Positions 12,071 through 22,823 of a DNA stretch of 49,574 bases are shown here, piece by piece. Under the pieces are notes generated by a model. It searched no databases. It was given only the letters and a program-made list of their open reading frames with translations, and had not been told where the DNA came from. This stretch comes from Lindgomyces ingoldianus (taxonomy: Eukaryota > Ascomycota > Dothideomycetes > Pleosporales > Lindgomycetaceae). Numbering within the stretch: the first letter of the stretch is position 1; every line of letters begins with the position of its first letter. The stretch lies in the NCBI RefSeq assembly GCF_010093535.1, contig NW_022985196.1, positions 522,845 through 572,418 on the forward strand, written 5' to 3'. The translations under genes and the position numbers were made by a program.

Positions 12071-12736
12071 TTAGAAGAAATCTCCTTGCTCGTCCCAGAC
12101 TTCCATCTCTGCTCCTACAGTAGTCGCTGGTGTGATCTCTGAAAGCCACTTCAACCCCAACATGCTCCATAACTGGGGCACACTCGTTGTCGTCATCTTC
12201 ATCCACCCAAAGTATCGCTGTCCACCTAGCCTGGCATTCCTAGGAACGTAATCACTTGCAACGTAGTCCACCTCGACACACTTAATCCATGGCTTATACG
12301 CCGGTGTTTTTGCCTTGGCTCGGTGCTCTTCGATGACACCCTCATCGACCAGCAGAAAATACCTCCGCTCTCGGTGATTTGCATTCATCGGCTGGCCCCC
12401 AATTTCGTCTTTGTATATTCTTCGGATGTGCTCCATGTCGAGACCGTCGAGGGTCTCGGCATCGGACCGTATGTCCAAGCGAAAAAGTGATAATACTTGC
12501 TGGGCGACGGGATCGGCTTGGCGCGTCCCATCTGGGCCGGTCACTTGCTCGACTACATCAGCCCGGATGTCATCGAGGAGCGCCTGCCAGTGCCGGCCGG
12601 AAGAAGGTCCATAAGCAGTCCGGTAAATGGTGAATCCCCAGGGTCGATAGTACGGGGTGAGGTCGGTGCCTGCAGGTAAAATCTCATCCTCAGGTATGTG
12701 CAAGAGACTATCTAGTACGCTGAGAAGGTTTGCCAT
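12071..12736 (-). CDS. Uncharacterised 221-aa protein
   Basis: A single open frame of 221 codons, with no intron needed. I do not recognise a family. The protein is soluble-looking, with no signal peptide, membrane segment or low-complexity stretch. It is moderately acidic and rich in Trp and Tyr (YYRPWGF, HWQALL, PWIKCVEVDY, YFGWMKM, QLWSMLGLKW). A central part (LDMEHIRRIYKDEIGGQ...RRYFLLVDEGVI) looks like a compact alpha/beta unit. Codon use and GC content match the neighbouring genes, and the length of the frame makes chance unlikely. It lies between the chitinase remnant and the second LysM gene and is divergent from the latter (381 bp between start codons). No function is proposed. Confidence 0.7.
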   Translation of the reverse strand: MANLLSVLDSLLHIPEDEILPAGTDLTPYYRPWGFTIYRTAYGPSSGRHWQALLDDIRADVVEQVTGPDGTRQADPVAQQVLSLFRLDIRSDAETLDGLDMEHIRRIYKDEIGGQPMNANHRERRYFLLVDEGVIEEHRAKAKTPAYKPWIKCVEVDYVASDYVPRNARLGGQRYFGWMKMTTTSVPQLWSMLGLKWLSEITPATTVGAEMEVWDEQGDFF

Positions 12737-13117
12737 TGCGTTGGGTGGAAAAATCCTGGGTATATTAGCAATGCATGCTCGCGCGAGTATTTATGGAAAG
12801 GGTGGGAAGACTTAGTAACTGTTGAGGAGGAATTCGGCGTGGCCGTCTGACGCAGGGCGAATGGAAAAAGGGCGGAGGTATTGGAAGGAAGAAGATGCAG
12901 GAGGAGTGGGTATTAGGAAAGATGAAGACCCAGGGTAATAGAGGGTTCATATAGTGCTTGGAGATCGGCTACAGATGCCAAGAAGAATCCTTGAGCATAG
13001 CCTGGCGTTCTCAAGACTTCCCTTTTGGGTCATACACGGAAACGGCGGGTCAGCGGTAATGCGATACATTAACACATGAAATCCCAATACCCTAGGACGT
13101 CGAGAACTATTCGCAGA
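12737..13117. promoter_or_regulatory. Intergenic region between divergent 221-aa gene and second LysM gene
   Basis: 381 bp between two start codons on opposite strands; it must hold both promoters. It contains a purine-rich stretch on the plus strand (about 12815-12920). No specific site is identified, and the short ORFs in it look spurious. Confidence 0.45.
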
Positions 13118-14347
13118 ATGAGAATCTCTTTCTTTGTCGCTTCTCTGCTTTTCGTGGCACCTGCCGCCTCGCTGCGGACCAAAGTCGAAAGACAAGATGG
13201 TCCAGTAGATCCCGGTACAGCGCCAGACTGCACTTACTTCGATACTGCCCTCGATATCTCATACACTTGCAACTTCTTCGAGAAAAGTTGGAGCATATCG
13301 CATACTGATTTCGTCGACTGGGTAAGGGGCACTCTGCTTGCAGGCATCTTGGCTTCCGCACCGCACTTGCTTACCCCTGCATAAATAGAACCCAAGCGTG
13401 AAATCTGATTGTAGCGGCCTCAAAATTGGCAATTCTTACTGCGTCGAGGTGAACTATGGTCTACCTCGTCCCACTAGCAAAACAACGAGCTCCTCACCGA
13501 GCAAGACGCCAACGCCAACTGCCACCGGTTCACCAAAGCCAAGCCCAACGCAAAAAGGTCTAATTAATACCTGCACGAAGTTCTACAAAGCACTGAAAGA
13601 TGATAACTGCAATGCGATCGTCGCGACTTATGGAACGTTCACCTTGTCGGACTTCTTGGCGTGGAACCCGGCCGTCGGAAGCGACTGCGGCGGACTATGG
13701 ATTGATTATTACTACTGCGTTGGAGTACCTGGTAAGCGCAGGGAGACTGGTTTTTCGACATTTGCTCACATGGGTTTGAAGGTACACCAACCGCAAAGCC
13801 AACCTCCAAGCCTCCGAGCACGACTCCAACGAAATCCGCCGGACCTTCGCCCACGCAATCAGGCATTGTAGCAAACTGCCAGAAATACTACAAAGCCGTG
13901 AGTGGGGACAACTGCCAGAAGGTAGTGGACAAGTATGGAACGTTTAGTCTTGCGGACTTTCTGAAGTGGAATCCTGCCGTAGGCGCTGACTGCGGCGGGC
14001 TCTGGTTGGATTATTACTACTGTGTTGGTATGTCTGTGTTCTCCAATTGCTCTTCATCAATTGCTGACCAAAGTTTAACTGCAGCTGTTCCAGGAACACC
14101 AACAGTTAAACCTTCGTCCACAAGCTTAAAGCCAACGCCTACATGCAATCCAACGGCACCGACACCTACCCAGCCGGGTGCGGTTTGCGGGTGCAAAAAA
14201 TGGCACAAAGTCGCTGATGGGAATACGTGCGATGAGATCATCAAACAGTATGGCATTACTAAAGCGAATTTCAATCGATGGAATCCGAACGTAGGGAGCG
14301 ATTGTAAGACGTTGTGGTTAGGGTATTATGTTTGCGTGAGTGCATAG
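13118..14347 (+). CDS. Secreted protein with four LysM domains
   Basis: Exons 13118-13321, 13389-13731, 13782-14027 and 14085-14347 (introns of 67, 50 and 57 bp, all GT...AG, with phases that join cleanly) give 351 aa. The ATG at 13118 opens a signal peptide (MRISFFVASLLFVAPAAS); an in-frame ATG at 13076 would hide it behind a basic extension. Four LysM modules follow, near residues 38-87, 131-180, 207-256 and 302-351. Each runs from a Cys through a DN/GNTC-type turn to WNP.VG.DC and a final YYxCV. Ser/Thr/Pro-rich linkers separate them. Modules 2 and 3 are very alike (KYGTFSLADFLKWNPAVGADC against TYGTFTLSDFLAWNPAVGSDC), suggesting a recent internal duplication; each of the last two introns follows a module. 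The first module is divergent. A chitin-binding secreted role is expected from the family, as effector or self-protection protein. Confidence 0.87.
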
Positions 14348-15709
14348 AAGACCCAAGAGATAGCGTAATATAGCATCTATTATATGCAAAAATTCGGGCA
14401 TTTCTTAGCGTTCCTTAGGCTTTATTTTCCTTACTAAAATTATGTAAGATAACTAAATATTAATATAATTTCTAGTTAATAAAATAAGCTTATAACTAGA
14501 AGCTTTATAATGTTTTTTTTATTTTTAAACTAAAACTAGTCTAATTTAGCTAGGTATCCTAGCTCTAGGTATTCCTTTATAATGCTAGCAGTGTATCTCT
14601 ATACTAACACTATATGTGCGCGCTTACTTTAATAATAACTATATAAATTTAAAAAAGTATAACATATGTAAGTTTTTTATTTAATAGTAATTAATTTAAT
14701 GTTCTTTAAGATAAGTTAGATTTGCTAAGATGCTAAGGGATTTTAAGTTACTTAATAGTGTAGGTTACTTAATAGTAGTGTATGTTATAAGACTAGCTAA
14801 CATATCCTACTACTAAGCTAGCTAACTTAAAACAGTGTTTATTTTACTATACAATTAAGGATGATATAGTACAATCTATAGTCATGCAGCAGAATTAGGT
14901 TTTATAGTGAATTAATAAAATTTAACCCATTTTAAGCGACATTTAATCGACATGTAATCAACTCTTAATGCCAAGCTGTGAATTTATTAACCCCCCTCCG
15001 ACCCGCGCCAGGGAAGATTTGACAGAAAACTCTATATAAGATTCCCTGACAGCTGTTAAAACGACTAGCCTACCGTACCCCTATTAAGCACCTGCAGGTG
15101 GACCAACTGCCACCTGTTGATTCCGAACACTACCCATTTAGGGCTCAGCAGCAACAGTAAGCTAACATAAAGGCTACCTTTAATACTGAACTCTGCTATT
15201 ATCATTATTAGCTCGGGCGTGCGATTTCAAGAGGCCTGACTCATCCTGTTTTGCCTTAGTTCTCGTTCTCGTTCTCGTTCTCGTTACTAGGTCTAAGCCA
15301 CGCAGCTATCACACGTCCCCATACAAATGTGTCTCACATACCTCACAGGCAATGACACAAATCACCCCTTTATACCACAGCCTGTAATATAGAAATAAAA
15401 AAAATGATAACCTTAGCCTCGTTCTATGACGACTGCTGTCAGTGTTGCATTCGTTTCGGGTTCCCCTTTTGTTAATTGTAGCGAGATTCAAACGATACTT
15501 TACCTTTTAAATTCAACATGTTCACCTTCTCGAGAACTCTCATCGCTACCCCATTCTAGACATCTTCTTCACCCCATATATCATTACTATTCTAATCTGG
15601 ATACCATCCGCACAACCTATTGAGTGTCATTTAATCCCCCTACGACTGCCGCTCATTGAAACTACCGATTCCATTCCACGCCAATCGAATCTGGAAGCCT
15701 CGCTCCACC
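14348..15709. other. Intergenic region with an AT-rich, RIP-like patch
   Basis: No gene seen. About 14380-14940 is strongly AT-rich with TA-rich words like the transposon regions, and may be a short decayed element, but no termini or coding traces could be found. About 14940-15709 returns to mixed composition and holds the (TTCTCG)n repeat and the 5' flank of the RTA1-like gene. Confidence 0.5.
15260..15285. repeat. (TTCTCG)n microsatellite
   Basis: Just over four perfect TTCTCG units about 430 bp upstream of the RTA1-like start codon. Confidence 0.9.
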
Positions 15710-16712
15710 ATGGCAGAAGGCGAACAATACTATTCTTACATCCCCTCTGTTGCAGGTGGGGTAATCGGAGTTATCGTCTTCATCATCCTTCTCGTCGTCC
15801 ACGTCTTTCGTCTTTACAAAACACGAACGTGGTTCTGCATCCCGTTCATCCTTGGAGCAATATGTATGTTAATATTTCCGCCGTTTCTCTCTTCTCATAA
15901 GACTCCTCGTCTCGCTCTCTACCTAAGTCAATATCTTACGTGGCTCATAGTCGAAGTGATCGGCTACGCAGCCCGCGCCTATGGAAACAGCCACCCCTAC
16001 GCACAAAGCCCCTTCCTCATCCAGGCCATTCTCATCCTCCTCGCACCGATTCTATTTGCTGCCTCAATATACATGTTCCTAAGCCGCATCATCTTCGCTA
16101 CAGGCTACGCGTCCTATTCCATGATGCGACCCAAATGGCTGACAATTACCTTCGTCGGCAGCGATATCTTCTGTTTCTTTGTACAGATGGTGGGTGCGGC
16201 AATGCTTTCTACTGCGACCACAAAAAAGAAGTTAGACCTGGCAAACACCATCGTTCTAGTAGGACTTGCTACACAGATTGTGATCTTTGGCTGGTTCATG
16301 ATTGTGGGATTGGTGTTCCATTTACGCATTCGGAAGAGGCATGACCGGAAAATGGTGCTGCGTGAGTGGAACTGGGAGAGGTATTTGATTATGCTTTATA
16401 TGGCTAGTATCATCATTACACTCAGGAATCTGTTTCGTGTTATTGAGTATGCTCTAGGTGGTAAGTTTCCCTCTCCTGAAAGGGCAGACGAAAAGGGAGA
16501 GTGAACACTGACTTGCTAACTTGTCAACACAAGATGATGGATATCTTCTTAGCACTGAGTGGCCTATCTACGTGTTTGATGCCATACCTATGGCCATCGT
16601 GCTAGGAGTCTGTAGTATGTGGTATGTAGGAAAGCTTGATTTTGCTTCGAATAGGCAAGAAGATGTTGAAATGATGGTTGGACGTAGAGAAGAGAGTACG
16701 TCTCAATCTTGA
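15710..16712 (+). CDS. RTA1-like seven-transmembrane protein
   Basis: Exons 15710-15863, 15951-16460 and 16534-16712 (introns of 87 and 73 bp) give 280 aa. The ATG at 15710 has a strong context (CCACCATGG); the frame extends upstream only through a TTG. The protein is mostly hydrophobic helices with short loops and a polar C-terminal tail, consistent with seven membrane segments. The first splice joins GAI to FEVIGYAARAYG, the FEVIGY signature of the fungal RTA1/lipid-translocating-exporter family. Other family-like parts are the FxGSDIFCFFVQ-type helix and the RNLFRVIEYA...STEWPIYVFDAIPM block. Family members sit in the plasma membrane and are linked to resistance to toxic sterol or sphingoid compounds; the substrate here is unknown. 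It converges with the methyltransferase gene 582 bp downstream. Confidence 0.85.
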
Positions 16713-17294
16713 TAAGATGCCTAGTCTCACACTTCTAGGCAATATTTGACTCAATAGAGCGGGAGATATTCTGGAGTTGGATGGTTTGCAAGGGATAGAC
16801 AGTTCCTTCTCCACATGAACACTGGCTTTCTTTCGGTTCTCACAACGTCTGCCAACCTTTATGGCGTTACATATCCTATTTCCCTTATTTCTTGTAGCGC
16901 TTTAGACTGTCAGTACAGGTGGGTAGAATGATATCAGCTATATCTTACAGTACTTCCTGCCAAGACGAAGAGCAGAAAAGGCAACGCAAGGGCGGCATTA
17001 TTGCCTTCGGGTAGAAAGCAATGCATTAATACATTTCTACTTTGAAAACACAGAGTGTGGGCATGTCGGTTGCTACGATACAGGAGGATACTTCTCTAGC
17101 GAGGAGCTCACAAGTGTCTGGCCAGAGTGAGCCAGCCACCCTCCCTGCTAGCAGGCCAATTGCAGAAAAAGAGATGGAATGAGCGGCTCCTGACAGAATT
17201 TAACTGTGTTCCACGGGTGTGAATCTCACCCTTGTGCTCGAGTAAGAAGATGTTGTCAGCACATCTACAAAGTTCTTAATATGTCTGAAATTTC
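16713..17294. other. Intergenic region between convergent genes
   Basis: 582 bp lying between the 3' ends of the RTA1-like and methyltransferase genes. No coding frame, repeat or clear structure seen; both transcription end sites should lie here. Confidence 0.5.
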
Positions 17295-18653
17295 TCACTC
17301 CTTCCACGTAGCCTCAATGAGGCTCAACGAACTCCCAGGAACTCTTCTAATGCCTTCCAAAGTAAAATTTGCATCTGCGTCCAAGAACAACTTCTGCCAA
17401 TCTTTTTCGGTACGTACGCAACCATTGCAGCAACCCAACATTACCATATCTAGGTACCTTAGCCTTGTTAATATCCATTTGAGGCTAACTAGTAGGGATA
17501 GCCATGCACTCACATTCCGCCTTTTTGGCTTGGTTTGTCATTCGGGACATCTGGGAGAACATGTTCATAAAGCAAAACCTTAGCTCTAGGTTTCATCGCC
17601 GGTGTAAGACTCCGCAAGATCTGTAGGCAATATTTGTCGCTCCAGTTGTGCATGATCCACCTGAAGAAGTATATATCCGCATGCTTTACAACCTGATCCT
17701 GGAAGAAATCGTGGGTCATAAACTCCACTCTGGATTTCAAGATTGGCGGAAGTGACGACCTCCCAACCTCCACAGCCTGTGCCAAGTCCTGAACGATGAA
17801 GCGTATCTTTGAAGTTGCATCTGCAATCTTAGCAGTCACAACGCCATGGCCCCCTCCCACATCCACCATGAGAACATTGTCCCGATCATAATCCTTCCAC
17901 GGAAACGCTTCGAGAACGTGTTTGAGGTCGGTGTGATCACCTCGTGTGAAGTATTTCATGCCAGCACCAAATCGACGAGCTCGTTCCGGATTCTTAGCTA
18001 AAAACTGGTACAGAGGTAGGTTGGTGTCATGAGCAATGTTATAGGCCGTCTCATTTGGCTCAACTGATTTAGGGTATTTGTTGATTGCCGCCAAGAGTTC
18101 ATGAGAAGCAGGCATCATTTCCTCAAGAGTCATTCCAAGAGCATCGAAAGCATCCGAATCCGAAAGTAGAAGTCGAGACATGGGAGTATGAGCCACGTAT
18201 CCTGGTTTCGGCTCAGTGAACAGGCGATTCGTCATAGCATAATGGAACAATCGGCGCAACACAGCCTCATTGACTCCACATGACTCTGCTATGCTGCTGT
18301 ACGATGCACATTCGGTAACTGGTATATACTGGGGAAGCCTCAATGCATAAATAATGTGAAGAGAGGTGGTATTGGCATACTGCATGGTTGTCAACTACGT
18401 CTTTCAAAGGGTTGTGTAATCTCCGTACACTAAATAGGAGGTCTTCGAGGCACGATTCAGTACTCTGCACTTGGGTTTTCAAGTCTTGGATGGCATCAAT
18501 GAGGTCCAGACGACTTTGTCCTAACTCTTTTGGCAAGGTTTGAAGCCACTCCTTCGATTCTGTTCTGCCGTCTGAACCGCAGGATTCTTTGTGCTGCTCA
18601 AGCTGATCGGCGATCGCGCTGATCATTTGTGCCAACTTGCGAAGCGAAGACAT
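17295..18653 (-). CDS. SAM-dependent O-methyltransferase (fungal family 2 type)
   Basis: Three exons on the minus strand, 18429-18653, 17514-18379 and 17295-17463 (introns of 49 and 50 bp), give 419 aa. The start is the first ATG (MSSLRKLAQ); the frame upstream has only GTG. The N-terminal third is helical, then a winged-helix/dimerisation-like part (SIAESCGVNEAVLRRLFHYAMTNRLF) precedes the Rossmann domain. Its SAM motif is DVGGGHG (residues 248-254), and FFRWIMHNWSD carries the likely catalytic His (H319). The end, RRVPGSSLSLIEATW, is typical of the family. Such enzymes methylate phenolic hydroxyls, often on polyketides or other secondary metabolites. No synthase gene lies in the window, so a cluster role is not shown. 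The exon 2/3 join is the least certain part. Confidence 0.83.
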
Positions 18654-19402
18654 CTCGGGGTGTAATTTGGGAGAGAATCTCCCTTTCACGCGATAGACTA
18701 TCTCAGGTGTCGCAGGACGGAATGTGACACTCCGGCAAAATATGGACAGTTACACCACACCATGCAGACTCTGATCTCGCTTAGAGCGAAACTAAGCGAT
18801 AGGACGCAGCGTTCTGCCTTGCAAATGAGAGTCTTAGAGGTTAGTATAGGGTGTGTCAGTCCTTACACCATCTTTCAATACACTCATTTGGCTCCCACCA
18901 GGGTGAGCTCGCCTATCCTCAAGCCTATCTACCTTTGCGAGAGAAGTCTGAGAGAATACATTTGTGAAATGAAGATTATTAATTCCCGGAAGATAAAAGA
19001 GTGCTATAAATGCAAAGGAATCAGGCAAAAGTGCTCTGCTGAAGGGACACTAGTACAGGGGGATTTCGGCGAATCTAGCAAAGAATTTGTTGCGCTTGCT
19101 TTCGTTTCCGTTAACAAATGCCACCTTAGCCAAAAATAATATTTTAAATAACATTTTACCAGCCCATTTCTAGCCTTAATTCTCAACTTAAAAGTGAAAA
19201 GAAAGTGTGGCGGCGCGTAGCGCCTAGGTAAGAGGTATATCTTCAAACTGCGGAGCAGCTCCTTTCCTCCTTATGTTTAATCTGGTTAGGTTACATCACC
19301 TGTTGCTTGTTGCTTGAGCATTCCGATCTTAGCAGAAAGACTAAGAAATATAAGAAGAGAAGCCCTTTTTTAAATAGTATACAGAGCAGCATATTTTGTT
19401 AC
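18654..19402. other. Upstream region of the methyltransferase; possible gene relic
   Basis: 749 bp up to the first copia LTR. The plus strand has a 125-codon frame (18762-19139) with a C-x2-C-x6-C motif next to basic residues (CYKCKGIRQKC), reminiscent of the first half of a Zn(II)2Cys6 cluster; the second half is missing. I treat it as a possible relic, not a gene. The last ~200 bp grade into AT-rich sequence. Confidence 0.35.
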
Positions 19403-20114
19403 TGTTAAATGGGCTCCGACAGCTAGCTGCTTATGGTATAAGCACTTAAGTAGCAAGAGTAAGAGTAGTGTACAGTGTGCACAGCGTATAAGGTAGGTAA
19501 GGTAAGGGCAACATGTTTCTAGTTCTATTACTCTTATCTTTCCTTTATACAGAGAAAAAGGGGGATATTTAAATGTTTATGTATAAAAGTTTACGCATAA
19601 GCATTATATAATATAGATATATAATCTTACTTATACATAATTATTTATATCTAGGCTGCAACACTACTGCTGCGTACAGACACTAGTAACTTTTCTTTTT
19701 GTCTAAAAAGTTACCTTTTATATGTGTTACCTTTTTTCTATTTATATAAGTCTATCTAATTACATTTTACTTTTACTTTACCTTATTTATTAGAACTTGC
19801 TTTAGTAATGCTGTACATTAAAATAAGCTAGTTACACTATATAAATAGCTTTATAAATAGTGTAAAGTGTTTTAAGCTATTATTATCTAGCCTTTATATA
19901 CTTACTTTATAAGTAATTTAGTAGTGTATAAACTATTTTATGTAAAGTTTTATGCTAAAATAGTGTAGAATTTTTGCGTAGGCAGGTGTGTAAGGAGGTG
20001 TATATAATAAGGTCTTTTTTTTTTTTTACTTTCTCTTCTTTATTCTTTACTTTTTAAGCCTTACTGTACTATTTCTTAGCTCTTTTTTTTTTTTATACAG
20101 TGCTAATAGTAACA
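19403..20114 (-). repeat. 3' LTR of the minus-strand copia element (712 bp)
   Basis: On the minus strand it begins TGTTACTATTAGCAC and ends CCATTTAACA, with perfect TGTTA/TAACA termini. It shares its first part and its central module with the LTR at 44249-44767 but has ~190 bp extra in the first half and a different segment before the end. Its central module is RIP-mutated, unlike the three other copies. Confidence 0.82.
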
Positions 20115-20128
20115 GATACTCCTGCCTG

Positions 20129-20170
20129 CACACACACACACACGCACACACAGAGAGAGAGAGAGAGAGA
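20129..20170. repeat. Compound (CA)n/(GA)n microsatellite
   Basis: A run of CA units with one CG interruption passes into about nine GA units. It retains CpA dinucleotides, the preferred RIP target, although sequences nearby are strongly mutated. Confidence 0.92.
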
Positions 20171-21582
20171 TGTCTCTCTAGCCTTCCTCCTCTACCTTTA
20201 GCGCTGTTAGTGTGGGCGTCTTTAACGTCCTTATGCAGTCTAGCAGCCTAGGGCGCATTTGTGTTACTCTTCTAACTAGTTCTACTACTAATTAGTAGTT
20301 TATTTAGTGTCTTAGCATAAATATATAAATTTTTTAGCTTTTTTACTTTTTTTTTTATAAAATACTAATTATAAATAGGCTAAAAAGCAGCATATAGCAG
20401 CTTTACTATTTTATAATATTAATGTTGTTTTACTTACTAGCACTAATTTATAGCTGTAAGTAGCAAAAGTTATATATTATAAAAAGTACTTTTATGTAGT
20501 TTTAGTTTAAAGTTATAGTTAAGTTTTAGTAACTTTATATACTTATTATTATAGTAGCACTACTAGTGCTTTTTTTTTTATTAAGTGTTATATGTTAGCT
20601 AACTTTTAGGCTAATGCCTACACCTTATGCGTATAGTAGAGCTGTAGTCTGCATTATAACTACTATATATAAAAGGTAGTAGCTTTTTTTTTTTATATAC
20701 TAGATAAATAAACTATTTTTTTATATATATTTTTCTTTTCTAATCTTATAATAAAAAAAATAAGTGTGTATAATAAAAAAAAATAAAAAAAATAGGCCTT
20801 ATATAAAAGTGTTATTAGTCTAGTTAGTCTAAAGCATCTTTACACATAAGATCTAGCTAGTCTATAGATGCTTCTATCTAGACAGAGAGGTAGTTAGTTA
20901 GAACTAATAATTAAAAAGCTTAGTTTAGTGTTTTCTTTATACATGCATCTACTAAGTTATTTTTACTATTAATTTACTTTATTTTAGTAATTTTTTTTTT
21001 ATATAATTTATAGAGTAACATAATGTTAATTATAAGTTACTTTTTACTAGTAATGCTTAGCTTAATAAAGTAATTATATAAAAACTTTAAATTTATATAA
21101 ATTACTACTAAAATTAGTAGTAGTTTAAGTATTTATATAATTTACTATAAAGTTATACTAAAAGTAATTATATTATTAAACTTTTTAACTATTCTATATA
21201 GTTTACTAGTAAAGACACTTTTAGTTACTTTTTTACACTTAGTAGAATTCTAGTATATAATGTTGCCTAGTATTTTAAAGTAGTTACTTTACTCTATATA
21301 GTTTTTATTACTTAATATAATTAAAAATTTTAGCTATAAGCTAAAGTTTTTATTATTAGTAAATAATTTATTTATAAAGATAAACAGCTTTATATAATTA
21401 AGCTATAATAGTAAAAAAGTAAGACTATGCTTACTATTATCTATCTACTATTAGATTTATGTGTTAAGTGTGTTAATATTATTATATAAAAAGTTTATAG
21501 TTTATACAGTAATAAATAGGTTAAATGCTACCTTTAGTTAACATATAAATGTAATATATACTTTTTTTGCATATTACTTAAT

Positions 21583-21900
21583 TGTCACAGTATCCTCCCT
21601 AGATCCTAGACATAACTGTATTAGACATGTACTAGAGTATTATTAGTGCATGTCTAACATAAACATAACACAACACAGACATAAACTTAAGCATAAACTG
21701 CCTTAACACTAACTAAACCTAGAATAGGCTTAATTTATACTTAAAGTGCTTAGACTTCTAAGCTAAGTATTTAATTACTAATTTTTTTTTAAACCTTTTT
21801 ATTTCTTACATAACATCTTATACTTACTATAATACCTTATATAGTAATTAAACTAGACCTCTGTAAAGCTTTATAACTTTACTTATACATAATTATAACA
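21583..21900 (+). repeat. 5' LTR of the outer Ty3/gypsy element
   Basis: 318 bp, starting TGTCACAGTATCC and ending ATTATAACA (GTGACA in the less mutated 3' copy). It matches 36525-36842 and the reverse complement of 2474-2791. Confidence 0.92.
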
Positions 21901-22823
21901 TTATGTTATGTTAAAACTTTAGCTAAAAATAGCCTCTAAATTTAATCTAATAAGCTTAGTACTTACATAACTCTAAGCTATTAAAGTAAGCTAAAAAGCC
22001 TTCTAAAAAGCACTTACTTTATAAAAAAGCTGCTATGTTGTAAACTTAAAAGCTTTTTAAAAGAACTTTAAAGAACAGCTTTATGTTGTTAAGTAGTCTG
22101 TTTCTACCTTAACTTTTGTTATAGTAGTAAGAACTAAGAACTTACTAGCCTTAAAGCTTACCTAAAAGTCTAAAAATAGCTTAACTCTCTCCTATCTAAT
22201 GCTGCTTATAACCTGTAACTTTTCTAACTTAGTAATAAAATCTAACTAACTCTCTAATTCCCTACTGTTTAATAGAAAATAAAAAGACTTACTTTCCTTT
22301 CTATGTAAGCTCTAATATAAACTTAAAGGAAATGTAAACTAATTCCCCTCTAAACACTTTTAGTTACTATATGCTTACTTTTAACTTAACTGTAATATAA
22401 CAGCTTTAATTAACTTACTAATAAATAAAGATATTATTAACTTAAATTAATTTATAGTGTTTCTATAAGTAACTTATAGAGACTTAAATAAAGAGTTAAT
22501 AGCTTTAAGTTACCTAAACACTTTATAATAAAGAAAGAAAAGCTTTACCTTACACTTTACTAAGTTCTACTAACTTACATCTAATATAGGCTTAAATAAA
22601 ATAGGTTTAATTATAGCCTTATATAACTCCCTCTTAACTAAACTGTAACGCGCTATAGTAAGAGAACCCCTTCTAAACAACCTTAACGCGTATGTAAACT
22701 TAATTACTACCTATAATAATAACATAAGGTTCCTCCCTATATAAGCTCTAATACACCTCTAAACTAGCGCAGTTGCAAATAAGGACTCTAATGTAATAAA
22801 AATTAATTTAAATTATGCTTTAG

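Larger units (their letters stand above)
19403..21582 (-). mobile_element. Ty1/copia retrotransposon, 3' half, minus strand, split by a Ty3 insertion
   Basis: Read on the minus strand, the internal region carries the end of the reverse transcriptase and the RNase H of a fungal copia element, matching the plus-strand copy at 43400-44060, then a long 3' non-coding part and an LTR (19403-20114). It is interrupted at 21582 by the Ty3 element and resumes at 36843, where the reading continues exactly; TTAAT flanks the insertion on both sides. Coding parts are RIP-degraded with many stops. Compared with the copia copy at 38581-44767 it has ~620 bp extra between RNase H and LTR (about 20115-20738). 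Confidence 0.85.

Noticed and set aside
12379..12633. Plus-strand ORFs opposite the 221-aa gene
   Set aside because: Shadows of the minus-strand frame; short and without features.
14380..14940. AT-rich patch as a defined transposon
   Set aside because: No inverted or direct termini, target duplication or coding trace; only composition supports it.
15940..16344. 134-aa ORF inside the RTA1-like gene
   Set aside because: Alternative frame of exon 2; not hydrophobic and with no start context.
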